From assembly GCF_031844685.1 (NCBI RefSeq), contig NZ_CP134605.1, positions 6,050,001 through 6,114,000 of the forward strand: a stretch of 64,000 nt of DNA, given 5' to 3'. The notes beneath the pieces are model-generated. The model did not search any database. It saw nothing but the letters and a program-made list of their open reading frames with translations, and was not told the origin of the DNA. The DNA comes from Streptomyces sp. ITFR-21. Its GTDB lineage: Bacteria; Actinomycetota; Actinomycetes; Streptomycetales; Streptomycetaceae. Positions 17,414-26,786 of the stretch are shown piece after piece (within the stretch, counting starts at the first letter, position 1; each line of letters begins with the position of its first letter). The position numbers and the translations under genes are program-made.

Positions 17414-20341
17414 TCACCGGGCGACCGGGGTCCCGTCGGTGAGCAGCGTCCACAGCCCCGGGTTGCGGAACGCCAGCGGGAAGTCGCCGCGTCCGCCGAT
17501 GCCGAGCTTGCGGTACGCGCTGGACAGGTGCAGCTCGACCGTGCGGCGGGTGATCTGCCGGGTCGCGGCGATCCGCTTGTTGGTCAGGCCGCGCATCGCG
17601 TCGACCAGGATCTGCCGCTCGCGCGGGGTCAGCGCCAGCACACCGCGCAGCGAGACGTACTGCGGGGCGCGCTCGTCCGTGCTGAGCAGCTGCTGTCTGA
17701 CCCGGGCGGCCAGGGCGCCGGCCCCGCACCGCTCGGCCAGCCGCGCGGCCCGGGTCAGGGCGGCCACCGCCTCCCGGGGCCGGTCCAGCGCGGTCAGCAG
17801 GCAGCCCAGGTCGCCCAGGGCGTGCGCCAGGTCGTACGGGCCCGGCACCGTTTCGAGCAGTTCGACCGCCTCGCGCAGCAGCCGCTCGCCCTCGGCGCCG
17901 CCCGACACGCCCCCCAGAACCCGCAGGGCCCGGCCGCGTTCGTACGCGGACTCCGTCGCCTCGGCGTACCGCAGCTGCTCTAAGGCCAGCCGCCGGGCCT
18001 CCTCGGCCCGGCCCACCTGGTCGAGCAGCTGGACCCCGTGCATCCGCCACGCCACGGTGCCGGTGGCCCGCAGCCCCGCCTCCTCGCCGCGGGCGCGCAG
18101 CTCGGCCAGATCCCGCCCGGCGGCCGGGAGGTCGCCGGCGGCGGCCCACAGCCGGGCCCTGGCCAGCAGCACGCTCCGGTAGTACCACCCGGCCGGCAGC
18201 TCACCCAGCTGCCGGTGGCGGCGCAGCAGCGCCTCGGCCCCAGGGGCGTCGCCCCGGCTGAGCAGGGTGTCGGCCAGCAGCCCCACGGCGCTCACCAGCA
18301 GCGGGTCGTGCGGGTGCGCCCCCCGGACTGCGGTGGTCTCCAGTGCTTCGGCCAGGAGCCGCTGGGCGGCGGGCAGACCTCCCTCGGCCAGTGCGATCCG
18401 CGCCCGCGCCAGCAGCAGCGCCGTGCGCCGGGGCTCGGGCCGGCCGTGCGCGGCGGCGCCGAGGCGGCGCGCCTGGGCGGCGGCCTCCGCATGCCGGCCG
18501 GCTTCCGCGAGTACGGTCAGCGCGGCCGGCAGCGCGGGCGGCTGCAGGTCCAGTTCGTCGATATCCCGGCCGAGCGCCCACCGCGCCCGGCGTACGGACT
18601 CCCGCGGGTCCTCGTCGACGAGCCAGTGACAGAAGGCACCGACGGCGGTCGCCGCCGCGTGCAGTTCACCGCCGCCGGCGGGAACGTGCCCGGTGCCGGT
18701 GCCGGTGCCGGTGCCGGTGGCGGTGGCGGTGGCGGGAGTGTGCCCGTCGGGCGGCGGGGGGAGCGCGGGCAGGTCCTCGACGAGCTTGGCGGTGGAGGCC
18801 GGCGGTGACTCGAACAGCCGCGAGACGACGTCGTGCAGCCGCGGCCAGCCGTGGAACCCCGTCCCCTCGACGACCGCCGCCACCCGGTCCAGTACCCGCT
18901 GCCCGTTCCCGGCCGGACCCACCCCGTACAGGGCGTCGCTGATCCGGCCCAGCAGACGGCGGCGCGTGGTGTCGTCGGTGGCGCGCGCGAGCATGGCGAC
19001 GGCCGAGCCGAGTCCGGCCGCCGGGTCGATACAAATGTGGACGTCGGCGAGTTCGAGGGCGGCCCGCAGGTGCTCGGCGCCGGAGGCCGTCTGCACGGCG
19101 AGCCGGAGGCAGCGCAGCGCGCGGGCGTCGTCGCCGGCGGCCCGCGCGGACCCGGCGGCCCGCCGCAGCACCCCGGCGGCCCACGCGCCCTCCGGCGGGA
19201 CGGTCGAGGCGACCAGGTGGTCGGCGATCCACTCCGCCGGCGCCTGGCGCTCGTACAGGTACGCGGCGGTGGCCAGGTGCGCCGCGTTGCGGGCCATCAG
19301 CGTCATGCCCCCGGTGAGGGCGTTGCGCAGCAGCGGGTGGCGCAGCCGCAGCGCGTTGTCGTCCTCCACCAGCCGCATCCGCACCAGCAGGTCGAGGGCG
19401 GCCAGCGTGCCGGTCAGCTCGACGCCGCTGAGCCGCGCGACCAGCGGGGTGTCCGCGCTGCCGTGGGTCTGCGCCACCGCGATCGTCCCGGCCAGTCGCG
19501 CGGCGGCCGGGTCCAGCCGGCCGGCCCGCCCGGTCATGAGGCCGGCCACGGCGGGCAGCACGGCCGTCTCCAGCCGCGCCGGGTCCCGGGCCTCGTGCGG
19601 GTGCTCCCGCATCCAGCCGGCCAGTTCGCCCAGCAGGAACGGGTTTCCGGCCGTCAGCCGGTGACACGCGGCGGCGAGTCCGGCCGCCGGTCCGCGCGGC
19701 AGCACGGTACGCAGCAGCAAAGCCGTCTCCCGCTCCGACAGCCCGCTGAGCGCCGCCTGATCCGCGTCCAGCAGCAACTCGGCCAGTTCCGCCGGTGCTT
19801 CTGGCGGCTCACCGAGCCGCAGCGACACCGCCAGCACCACCGGGTGCTGCGCGCACACCTCCACCACCCGCTGCAGGAAGGCCAGCGACCCCGCGTCCGC
19901 CCAGTCGGCGTCGTCCACGGTCAGAACCAGGGGCGCGCCGGACGTCAGCGCCGCGACCGCGCCGCCCACCGCCGCCAGCAGCCCGGGATCCGGCTCCGGG
20001 CGGGCGTCCGGGGTCCGCAGCCGGTCACGGGCGTGGCGCAGGCGCGCCTCCTGCGGGCTGCCCGGCGCAAGCCGGCCGGCGAGCGCCCCGGCCAGCTGGC
20101 CGACCAGCGCCGCCGGGGTGTGGCGGTCCTGCCTGCGGCACACCAGCGCGACAGTGGCGCTTCCCCGCTCGCGCGACGCGCGGGCGAAGGCGCCGAGCAG
20201 GGCGGTACGGCCCACCCCCGGCTCGCCCGTCACCACGTACCGGACCGGGCCGGCCTGGGTGCTCACCCGGCAGGCGTCGTGCAGCGCGCGCAGCTGTTCG
20301 AGCCGGCCCACGAACGGCGGCCTCGTCCCGGCGCGCGTCAC
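17414..20341 (-). CDS. LAL-family LuxR transcriptional regulator
   Basis: A 975-residue large ATP-binding LuxR regulator. A degenerate Walker A (GEPGVGRT, arginine for lysine) is near residue 43 and Walker B LVLTVDDADWAD near 140. A long helical TPR-like middle follows. The C-terminal LuxR helix-turn-helix is LTPRERQILVDAMRGLTNKRIA near residues 905-925. The middle holds a Gly-Thr run coded by GCCGGT-type repeats near 18690-18725. The GTG start overlaps the methyltransferase stop (GTGA). LAL regulators are typical cluster-situated activators; ToyA of toyocamycin is one known parallel. Start and boundaries are well supported by the overlap. Confidence 0.88.
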   Translation of the reverse strand: MTRAGTRPPFVGRLEQLRALHDACRVSTQAGPVRYVVTGEPGVGRTALLGAFARASRERGSATVALVCRRQDRHTPAALVGQLAGALAGRLAPGSPQEARLRHARDRLRTPDARPEPDPGLLAAVGGAVAALTSGAPLVLTVDDADWADAGSLAFLQRVVEVCAQHPVVLAVSLRLGEPPEAPAELAELLLDADQAALSGLSERETALLLRTVLPRGPAAGLAAACHRLTAGNPFLLGELAGWMREHPHEARDPARLETAVLPAVAGLMTGRAGRLDPAAARLAGTIAVAQTHGSADTPLVARLSGVELTGTLAALDLLVRMRLVEDDNALRLRHPLLRNALTGGMTLMARNAAHLATAAYLYERQAPAEWIADHLVASTVPPEGAWAAGVLRRAAGSARAAGDDARALRCLRLAVQTASGAEHLRAALELADVHICIDPAAGLGSAVAMLARATDDTTRRRLLGRISDALYGVGPAGNGQRVLDRVAAVVEGTGFHGWPRLHDVVSRLFESPPASTAKLVEDLPALPPPPDGHTPATATATGTGTGTGTGHVPAGGGELHAAATAVGAFCHWLVDEDPRESVRRARWALGRDIDELDLQPPALPAALTVLAEAGRHAEAAAQARRLGAAAHGRPEPRRTALLLARARIALAEGGLPAAQRLLAEALETTAVRGAHPHDPLLVSAVGLLADTLLSRGDAPGAEALLRRHRQLGELPAGWYYRSVLLARARLWAAAGDLPAAGRDLAELRARGEEAGLRATGTVAWRMHGVQLLDQVGRAEEARRLALEQLRYAEATESAYERGRALRVLGGVSGGAEGERLLREAVELLETVPGPYDLAHALGDLGCLLTALDRPREAVAALTRAARLAERCGAGALAARVRQQLLSTDERAPQYVSLRGVLALTPRERQILVDAMRGLTNKRIAATRQITRRTVELHLSSAYRKLGIGGRGDFPLAFRNPGLWTLLTDGTPVAR

Positions 20342-21222
20342 GAGGCCGTGCCCGGACGGGCGACCAGCACCGTGCCCTGGTCGCCGACGGCGTGCGGGCG
20401 GTGCGCGAAGTGCCGGCGCAGCTCGGGCCGGAGCGCGTCGCGCATCTCCGCGACGCGGGGATGGTCCGCGTACCAGAAGTCGGCCATCATCGTGGCCGCG
20501 GCGTTGATCCTGGCGTCCGGCGAGACCTCGGGAAAGTGCAGAGCGGCCTCCGTCCGGTACAGCGAGAAACGACCGAACCCGTTTTCGGACAGTGTTGTCG
20601 CCGCGGCCGAGAGGAGATACCCCTGGTGGTCCTCGGGCTCGCCGGCGACCGGCACGCAGGCGCGGTTGAGCAGGCTCACCAGTTCGTTGCCGGGGCCGCC
20701 GCCGATCAGCAGGATCCTGGCCCGCGGGCTGGCGGCGTCGCACACCCGGGCCAGCTCGCGCACGGATGCCTCCAGGTCGTCCACGTAGGGCAGCACCCAC
20801 GCCGCGAAGACCGCGTCGAACGACGCGTCGGGAAACGGCAGCGACTCGGCGTGGCCGGGGATGACGTCGATCGAGCCCGTTCCGCCGGTCTCCGCCCCGG
20901 TGGCCAGCGTGGCGACCCGGCTGCCGTGGGGCTCGATCGTCGTGCAGTGCCCCACCTCGGCCGCCACGGCGCGGGTCAGCTCGCCCGTCCCGCCGCCGAC
21001 GTCCAGCACCCGGCGGTTGGCGGCGGTCGCGCCGCGCACCAGGGCGATCTCCTCGCGGCGCTCCAGCCGGCCGGTGAAGTTCAGCCACCCGTCGTGGCTC
21101 AGCCGGTGCGGCCCCCGGTACCGGGTGGGCATGCGGTCGGCCGGCCCGCATAACGGGTGGTTGCGCACCTGGAGTGCGTCGAGTGCCGGTGTGCCGTCGG
21201 TCGGGCTGGTTTTCCCTGTCAC
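20338..21222 (-). CDS. Class I SAM-dependent methyltransferase
   Basis: A 294-residue methyltransferase. Motif I is VLDVGGGTGELTRA near residues 71-84, the acidic post-I region is TTIEPHG near 95, and motif III lies around ARILLIGGGPG near 168. The GTG start has AAGGA seven bases upstream. Its stop overlaps the LAL regulator start, so both are translated together. Whether it modifies the deazapurine product, for example by O-methylation, or is unrelated cannot be told from sequence. Confidence 0.8.
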   Translation of the reverse strand: MTGKTSPTDGTPALDALQVRNHPLCGPADRMPTRYRGPHRLSHDGWLNFTGRLERREEIALVRGATAANRRVLDVGGGTGELTRAVAAEVGHCTTIEPHGSRVATLATGAETGGTGSIDVIPGHAESLPFPDASFDAVFAAWVLPYVDDLEASVRELARVCDAASPRARILLIGGGPGNELVSLLNRACVPVAGEPEDHQGYLLSAAATTLSENGFGRFSLYRTEAALHFPEVSPDARINAAATMMADFWYADHPRVAEMRDALRPELRRHFAHRPHAVGDQGTVLVARPGTAS

Positions 21223-21935
21223 AGCGATGTCCTTAGGCGGGAGGGGTATGCCTGGCCGCGCTGCCGGGCGGGCCCGGCGCGAACGGTCAAGATGGCATGG
21301 TCATGACATGAATGGCGTCGGTCGGCACCGGGTCCCACGGGGCTGTTCGCGGCGCCCGGAACTTCGCCGCTCGACGCGTACGGGCGGGGCCTTCCCCGGT
21401 ACCGGAGGGCGGCCTACGGGAGCCGGCGGGCCCGCGCGGCGCCCGGGAGGACGTCCGGCGTGCGGGGAGGGCCGGGCGGTACGGCGGCGCCTGCGGGACG
21501 TCCGGGGATTCTTCGTTGGCGGCGCAGACCGCCGCCGGGTGACCGCCGAGGAATCCGCATATCCACTTCCATTCCGCCTCTGCCGGCTCCACGGCTGAAC
21601 CGGGCCGGGGCCCGGTTCGCAGCCCTGGCCCGGCAGCCGAACCGTCGCGGCACGTTCTCCCATGTCAGCGCCCTGATCAAGCGGGCTCGCGGGTGCGCCG
21701 ACCCGCGAACGCGAACGAGGCACGGCGTACCCAATGGGAGCTACCCAGGCACCACGGCATCAAACTTCCATAACACCCGTCCCACGGCCACCCGCGGGAC
21801 GGGCCGGCGGCGGGCGATCCGGTCCGCGGGCCGGACGCACCGGCCCCCGTGGCCCGCCCTCCGCACCGCCCGGCCCGGAGGACGGCCGGGCGCGGGCCGG
21901 GCGGCTGATCGGGCGTCAGGCCCCCTCGGACGGGC
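21223..21935. other. Intergenic region, no gene recognised
   Basis: About 710 bp between the 5' end of the methyltransferase gene and the 3' end of the transcobalamin-like gene. Frames here are short or lack codon bias. It should contain the methyltransferase/LAL promoter near 21240-21320, but no convincing hexamers were found. Confidence 0.5.
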
Positions 21936-23409
21936 TCAACCCCCGTAGCGCGGACAAACGGTGTCGCGCCGAGATGGACCGTGGTGCCGCGGGCGGGCGT
22001 GACGGCCGTGGAGCCGTCGAGAGCGGACTTCCAGGTCGTGGTACCGGTGTCGGCCTTGCCGTTCAGCGCCGTGACGGTGCCGGTGCCGGACGCGGGGGTG
22101 ACGGCGGTGACGCAGCCGCCCGGGGTCGCGGAGGCCGTGGCCGCGTCCGGCACCGCGCCCAGGGTCGTGGTGGCGCCGGTCGCGGTGACGGGCACGGAGC
22201 ACACCTTCAGCGAGCCGCTGCCGTCGTCGACGACAAGCGCGAACTTGCCGGTGGTGCCGCTGGTGAGGCCGGTCGTGGTCACCCAGGCGGGCGCGCCGGG
22301 GGTGACCGGGACCGGGGGAGCGGCGGTGAAGCCGCCGCCGGTGACGGTGCGGAGGGCGTCGATGGAGGCGTACGCCGAGGGACCGGTGTCGGTGGGCAGG
22401 TAGCGCAAGCCGCCGCCGGGGCTGAACTGCTGGGCGATCAGGAAGTCGATCGGCGTCTTGTGCGCCGCGCTGGTGAAGTCGGTGCCCGGCGGGTTGAGTC
22501 CGCAGGCGTTCAGACCGGAGACGGCCCAGGCGTTGGAGTCGGTGTCGGCGCCCAACAGCGAGTTGAAGCGCTGGTGGCGTTGACCGGTTTGCCCTTGAGG
22601 AAGTTCTTTCCCGCCTCCACCGCCGGGTCGGTGCCCGGCACCCCGGCGGCGCACAGCGAGGTCAGGGTGGCGCCGGTCATGTCGATGCCGCCGGCAGCGG
22701 CGGGCTGGGTCGGGTTGCCCGCGGCCCGGGAGTAGTCCCAGCCGCCGTCGGTGTGCTCGTTGGCGCGCACCGCGGCGATGGAGGAGTCGGGCAGGGACTG
22801 GGGCACGCGCTGACCGCCGTCCTGGGTCTTCGCCCCCGCCAGGGCGAGCAGCGCGAAGACCGTGCCGTTGCAGTCGGCGGGCGGCCCGTAGCAGCCGGGG
22901 GAGGCGGGCTGCCAGTACGAGGCGATGTCCGCGATCAGGTTGCGGCCGGTGCCGACCCGGGCCGGGTCGATGCCGGCCGCGTAGGCGTTGAGCGTGCCGC
23001 GCTCGTAGTCGGTGACGACCGGGGAGGCGGACGGCCGGCCCGAGGAGGCCAGCAGGTCGCGGTAGACGGTGCGGGCGTTCTTGGCGGTGTCGCCGCCGGG
23101 GTGGACGTCGACGGCCGCGGTACCGGCGGCGGCGAAGGCGCTGAACGCCCATTCGCCGGACCGTCTGCCGCCCGTGTGAGAGCCGTCGGCCGCCTGAAGG
23201 GTCTTCAGGTAGGCGACACCGCTGGCCTTGGCGGTGGCGATCCGCGCCAGGGCCGAGGTCGCCCGCGCAAACGAGGTCGCGGCGAACAGCAGGGCGCCGG
23301 CGGCCAGGGGTACGGTCAGGGCCAGGGCCCGCCTGCGGTGGTTGCGTGCGGTCGGGGGTATCGAAGTCGCCGGGGGGGTCACGGGGGTCACGGGGGTCAC
23401 GGGAATCAC
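21936..23409 (-). pseudogene. Transcobalamin-like secreted protein, frameshifted
   Basis: A predicted exported protein with an N-terminal signal-like segment (RRRALALTVPLAAGALLFAA). It is followed by terpenoid-cyclase-type alpha/alpha repeats (GVAYLKTLQAADGS, SIAAVRANEHTDGGWDY, SNAWAVSGLNACG). A C-terminal beta domain resembles DUF4430 (LVVDDGSGSLKVCSVPV, CVTAVTP, LNGKAD, TTVHLG). An alpha-barrel followed by such a beta domain is the architecture of vertebrate intrinsic factor and transcobalamin. A missing base near 22573 shifts the frame, and the last codons also suggest a second shift; the stop chosen gives a DTVCPRYGG-like end. The GTG start follows GAGGAGAG. A cobalamin riboswitch lies upstream on the same strand. 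Confidence 0.68.
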
Positions 23410-23524
23410 GGGACGAGGACTCTCCTCGGGTGGGACGGCTCGCGCCCCGGACCCCGGGTGTCCTGGTGACCGGTCCGTGCCGGAGCGGTCGCCGCCCGAT
23501 CGCGTGCTCAGGCTTCCGCACGTG

Positions 23525-23690
23525 CTGTGTCGCCGAACCGGTGATCGGGCTCGGACCGCGGGGAAGGGCGGTCCACACCGTTGCGCGTCAGTCCCGGAAG
23601 CCCACCGGGTTCCCCGGTCGACGACATGGATGAGGCTGAGGTCCGTCGCTCCGGGATCCCCGGTCCACCGTCTACGGGAGATCCGAACGA
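23525..23690 (-). ncRNA. Cobalamin riboswitch (minus strand)
   Basis: On the minus strand the conserved core is clear: GGGGAACCCGGTGGGCTTCC, then GGGACTGACGCGCAACGGTG. This closely follows the E. coli btuB element (GGGAATCC...GCTGACGCGCAGCGGT). The 3' box appears as GAGCCCGATCACCGGTT before about 23528. Outer ends are approximate. It would repress the transcobalamin-like gene beginning at 23409 when adenosylcobalamin is abundant. Confidence 0.85.
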
Positions 23691-23764
23691 CCGACCCCAG
23701 CGCAGGACGCGAGTTCCGTAAGGGGCGCGCGCGAGTGGCGAAGGCAACTGCGCACGGCGTTGAC

Positions 23765-23910
23765 GCCACGGCGGGTGACGTGGTGCCATGAACCCGCAAT
23801 CCGACGCATTTCCGATTCAGCAGCCAGGGGAAGCCGGTCGAAGTCCGGCGCTGACCCGCAACCGTAGGCCCGCCGCCCGGCGGGCGAGCCGGACCGCCTG
23901 CGCTGAACGC
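23765..23910 (+). ncRNA. Cobalamin riboswitch (plus strand)
   Basis: The core GGGGAAGCCGGTCGAAGTCC then GGCGCTGACCCGCAACCGTA lies at 23827-23866, with the 3' box GAGCCGGACCGCCTGC at 23885-23900. Ends are approximate. It precedes the four-gene operon starting at 24030 and is divergent from the other riboswitch about 75 bp away. Confidence 0.9.
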
Positions 23911-24029
23911 GCAAGTCACGATCGCCGTCGAGGACTACGGCACGGACGACAGGACGGCCCGCGCCACCCGCCCGGCCGCCCCGACCTCCGCGGCCCGCCC
24001 TCCCCGCCGGCCGACCCGGGGGGCCACCC

Positions 24030-26786
24030 GTGCTTCGTCCCGCCCCGCGCCGCCGTCACCGACAGCCGCGCGCCGCCGCCCTGCTCACCGCCGCGGCTCT
24101 GGTCCTCGCCGGCCTCGCGGCGGGGCTGTTCCCGGTGGCGGCGCCGGCCCACGCGGACCCGATCGGCGCCTGTACGCCGACGACCGGGGCGATCGTCGCG
24201 GTGGACTTCGGCCACTGGGGCGGGCCCGTGCTGCGCGGCTGCGACGCGCACCCCACCACCGGGATGAACCTGCTGCACAACGCCGGGTTCACCACCACCG
24301 GCACCGTGCACGACGGCCCCGGCTTCGTCTGCCGGATCGGCGACGACGGCTTCGACGGCGGCACCCCGTACCCCACCACGGCCGACGAGGCGTGCGTACC
24401 GACCCCGTCGGCGGACGCCTACTGGTCCTTCTGGACAGCCCCCGCCGGCCAGGACACCTGGAGCCACAGCCCGCTCGGCGCGCAAGGCGACCAGCCGCGC
24501 GACGGCGAGGTCGAAGCCTGGACCTACGGCTCCACCGACGCCGGCGGCACCACCGGCGGCCCGGCCTTCACTCCCGGCTCGGTCCGCGCGCAGGGAACTC
24601 CCACCACGCCGCCCACCACGCCTGCCACCACCGGGCCGACGACCCCGCCCACCCCACCCGGCGGCGGACCGGCCGACGTGCCCGCGGCGGCGGCCCCGAC
24701 CACCCCCGCGGACAGCGGCCCGCCGGAACCGGCCGCGACGACGCCCGACCTGGCCAAGGGCGTCGCCTACCTGATCAACCGCGGCAACCTGGTGGGCGGC
24801 CGCTACTACTCCGCCGCGGGGCAGCACACCGGCTTCGCCGACTTCGGCCTGACCGTCGACGGCCTCTTCGCCCTGGCCGCGACCGGCGGCGCGGACACCA
24901 CCCTGGCCGCCGTCACCGACTTCCTCCAGCACGGCAAGGACGGCACCGGCCGTACCGCCGACGACTGGACCCTGATCGGGACCTCCTCCGCGCAGGGCGG
25001 CTCGCTGGCCAAGGAAGCGCTGGCGGCCGAGGTCACCGGCGGCGACCCGCGCTCCTTCGGCGGGCACGACCTCATCAGGGCGCTGGACGGCACGGTCTGC
25101 GCGGCGGCGGACACCGCCAAGGGATGCGCGGCCAAGGGCAACTACGCCTACGCGGGCTCGGTGTTCTCCCAGTCCCTCGGTGTCATAGCCCAACTGCGCG
25201 CCGCCGACTCCGCCGGGGCCGCAGGACCGCTCGCGTACCTGGAGAGCCTCCAGGACCCCGACGGCGCCTGGCCGAGCCTGATCCCCTCCGGCAAGGACCA
25301 GGACGTCGACAGCACCGCCATGGCGATGATGGCCCTCGACCTGGTGCCGGGCGACGCCGCCGCCCGCGCGGTGGCCAAGGGCGCGGCCTGGATCGCCGGC
25401 CGGCAGCTCGCCGACGGCGGCTTCCACGGCGCGGCCGGCGATTCCGTCACCTCCGCCGCCCTCGCCGTCCAGGGCCTCGGCCTGGACGCGGTGCGGTACC
25501 GGGACCGGATCGCCGCGGCACGCCGCTTCCTGGCGGAGCAGCAGAACCCCGACGGCGGCTTCCGCGTCGCCTCCGACAGCGACCAGACGCTGTCCGACGT
25601 CCGCGCCTCCGCCCAGGCCGTCGGCGGCAGCACCGGCACCTCCTTCGGCACGCTGCTGCGGGACCTCGCCGACCAGAAGGCCGCCGCCGCCGGATCCGCG
25701 TACCTGGTCGGTCGGCTCGCCGGCGGCGACCACCTGTCCAACGCCTACGGCCCGGACTACGGCCTGACCGCCGACCTCGCACTCGCGCTGGCCGCGACCG
25801 GCCGCCAGGACACCGCGCTGACGAAGGTGACCGGCTACCTCGCCGGACACACCGCCGACTACGCCGACCCGGCCGGCACCTCCGACTACCCCGGCCCGTA
25901 CAGCGGCGCCACCGCCAAACTCGCCCTGCTCGCCGAGGTGATGGGCCAGGACCCGCACCGCTTCGGCGGCTTCGACCTGCTCGCGACCCTCACCGGCCAC
26001 GTCTGCGCGACCGCCACCGACGACGGCGCCTGCACCGCGCCGGGCGACTTCAGCCAGGCGTACTCCACCGTCTCCCAGGCCCTGGGCGTCCTCGCCCTGG
26101 CACGGGCCGGCCAGACCCCGCCGCCCGCCGCCGTCGACCGGCTGCTCCATCTCCAGTGCGCCGACGGCGGCTTCTCCTCCACCCTCGCCGCCGCGGGCGC
26201 CGACTGCGCCTCGGACGTCGACACCACCGGCTACGCCCTCCAGGCCATCACCCTCGTCCCCGGCCACGCGGACGCCGTGGCCGCGGCCCGCGCCTATCTG
26301 GTCGGGGCCCAGCAGAAGAACGGCGGTTACCGGGGCGCGGCAGGCGTCAGCAGCAACTCCACCGCCCTGGCCGCCCAGGCCCTGCTGGCCACCGACCGGA
26401 TCCGCCCCGCGGCGGCCCGCGGCGGACAGGAGTTCCTGCGCTCGGCGCAGAACAGGGACGGCGGCTTCCGGATCACCGACACGGCCGGCGCCTCCGACAC
26501 CCGCTCCACCACCCAGGCCGTCCCGGCGCTGGCCGGCACCCCGCTGACGACCCTCACCCACGCACTCGCCCCCATCGCCCCGACCGGCAGCGGCGGCACC
26601 GGACCCTCCTCGGGCGGCTCGCCGGGCACCCCGCCGGGCGGTTCGGACTCCGGCGGCGGCTCGCTGGCCGCCACCGGCAGCGACGCGCTGACCGCGGCCG
26701 GTGGCGCCGTACTCCTGCTGGCCGCGGGCGGCGTGCTCACCGCGGCGCGGCGCCGCACCGGACAGGGCACCGGGAGGCACCAGTGA
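24030..26786 (+). CDS. Sortase-anchored alpha/alpha-barrel protein, candidate cobalamin binder
   Basis: A 918-residue exported surface protein. The signal peptide ends near AHADP (residue 44). Residues 47-170 form a four-cysteine domain (VAVDFGHWGGPVLRGC ... YWSFW) shared with the next gene. A Pro/Thr linker follows, then about 600 residues of terpenoid-cyclase-like alpha/alpha repeats (QNPDGGFR, QKNGGYRG, ADGGFHGAA). The repeats lack the DxDDT motif of squalene-hopene cyclases, so cyclisation is unlikely. The C-terminus has LAATG, then a membrane helix and an arginine-rich tail, a class E sortase signal. Control by a cobalamin riboswitch and the ECF genes downstream suggest vitamin B12 capture at the cell wall. 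Confidence 0.78.
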   Translation: MLRPAPRRRHRQPRAAALLTAAALVLAGLAAGLFPVAAPAHADPIGACTPTTGAIVAVDFGHWGGPVLRGCDAHPTTGMNLLHNAGFTTTGTVHDGPGFVCRIGDDGFDGGTPYPTTADEACVPTPSADAYWSFWTAPAGQDTWSHSPLGAQGDQPRDGEVEAWTYGSTDAGGTTGGPAFTPGSVRAQGTPTTPPTTPATTGPTTPPTPPGGGPADVPAAAAPTTPADSGPPEPAATTPDLAKGVAYLINRGNLVGGRYYSAAGQHTGFADFGLTVDGLFALAATGGADTTLAAVTDFLQHGKDGTGRTADDWTLIGTSSAQGGSLAKEALAAEVTGGDPRSFGGHDLIRALDGTVCAAADTAKGCAAKGNYAYAGSVFSQSLGVIAQLRAADSAGAAGPLAYLESLQDPDGAWPSLIPSGKDQDVDSTAMAMMALDLVPGDAAARAVAKGAAWIAGRQLADGGFHGAAGDSVTSAALAVQGLGLDAVRYRDRIAAARRFLAEQQNPDGGFRVASDSDQTLSDVRASAQAVGGSTGTSFGTLLRDLADQKAAAAGSAYLVGRLAGGDHLSNAYGPDYGLTADLALALAATGRQDTALTKVTGYLAGHTADYADPAGTSDYPGPYSGATAKLALLAEVMGQDPHRFGGFDLLATLTGHVCATATDDGACTAPGDFSQAYSTVSQALGVLALARAGQTPPPAAVDRLLHLQCADGGFSSTLAAAGADCASDVDTTGYALQAITLVPGHADAVAAARAYLVGAQQKNGGYRGAAGVSSNSTALAAQALLATDRIRPAAARGGQEFLRSAQNRDGGFRITDTAGASDTRSTTQAVPALAGTPLTTLTHALAPIAPTGSGGTGPSSGGSPGTPPGGSDSGGGSLAATGSDALTAAGGAVLLLAAGGVLTAARRRTGQGTGRHQ

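Noticed and set aside
24030-26786. Squalene-hopene or terpene cyclase
   Set aside because: It is exported and wall-anchored, and the DxDDT catalytic motif is missing. Only the barrel repeat resembles these enzymes.
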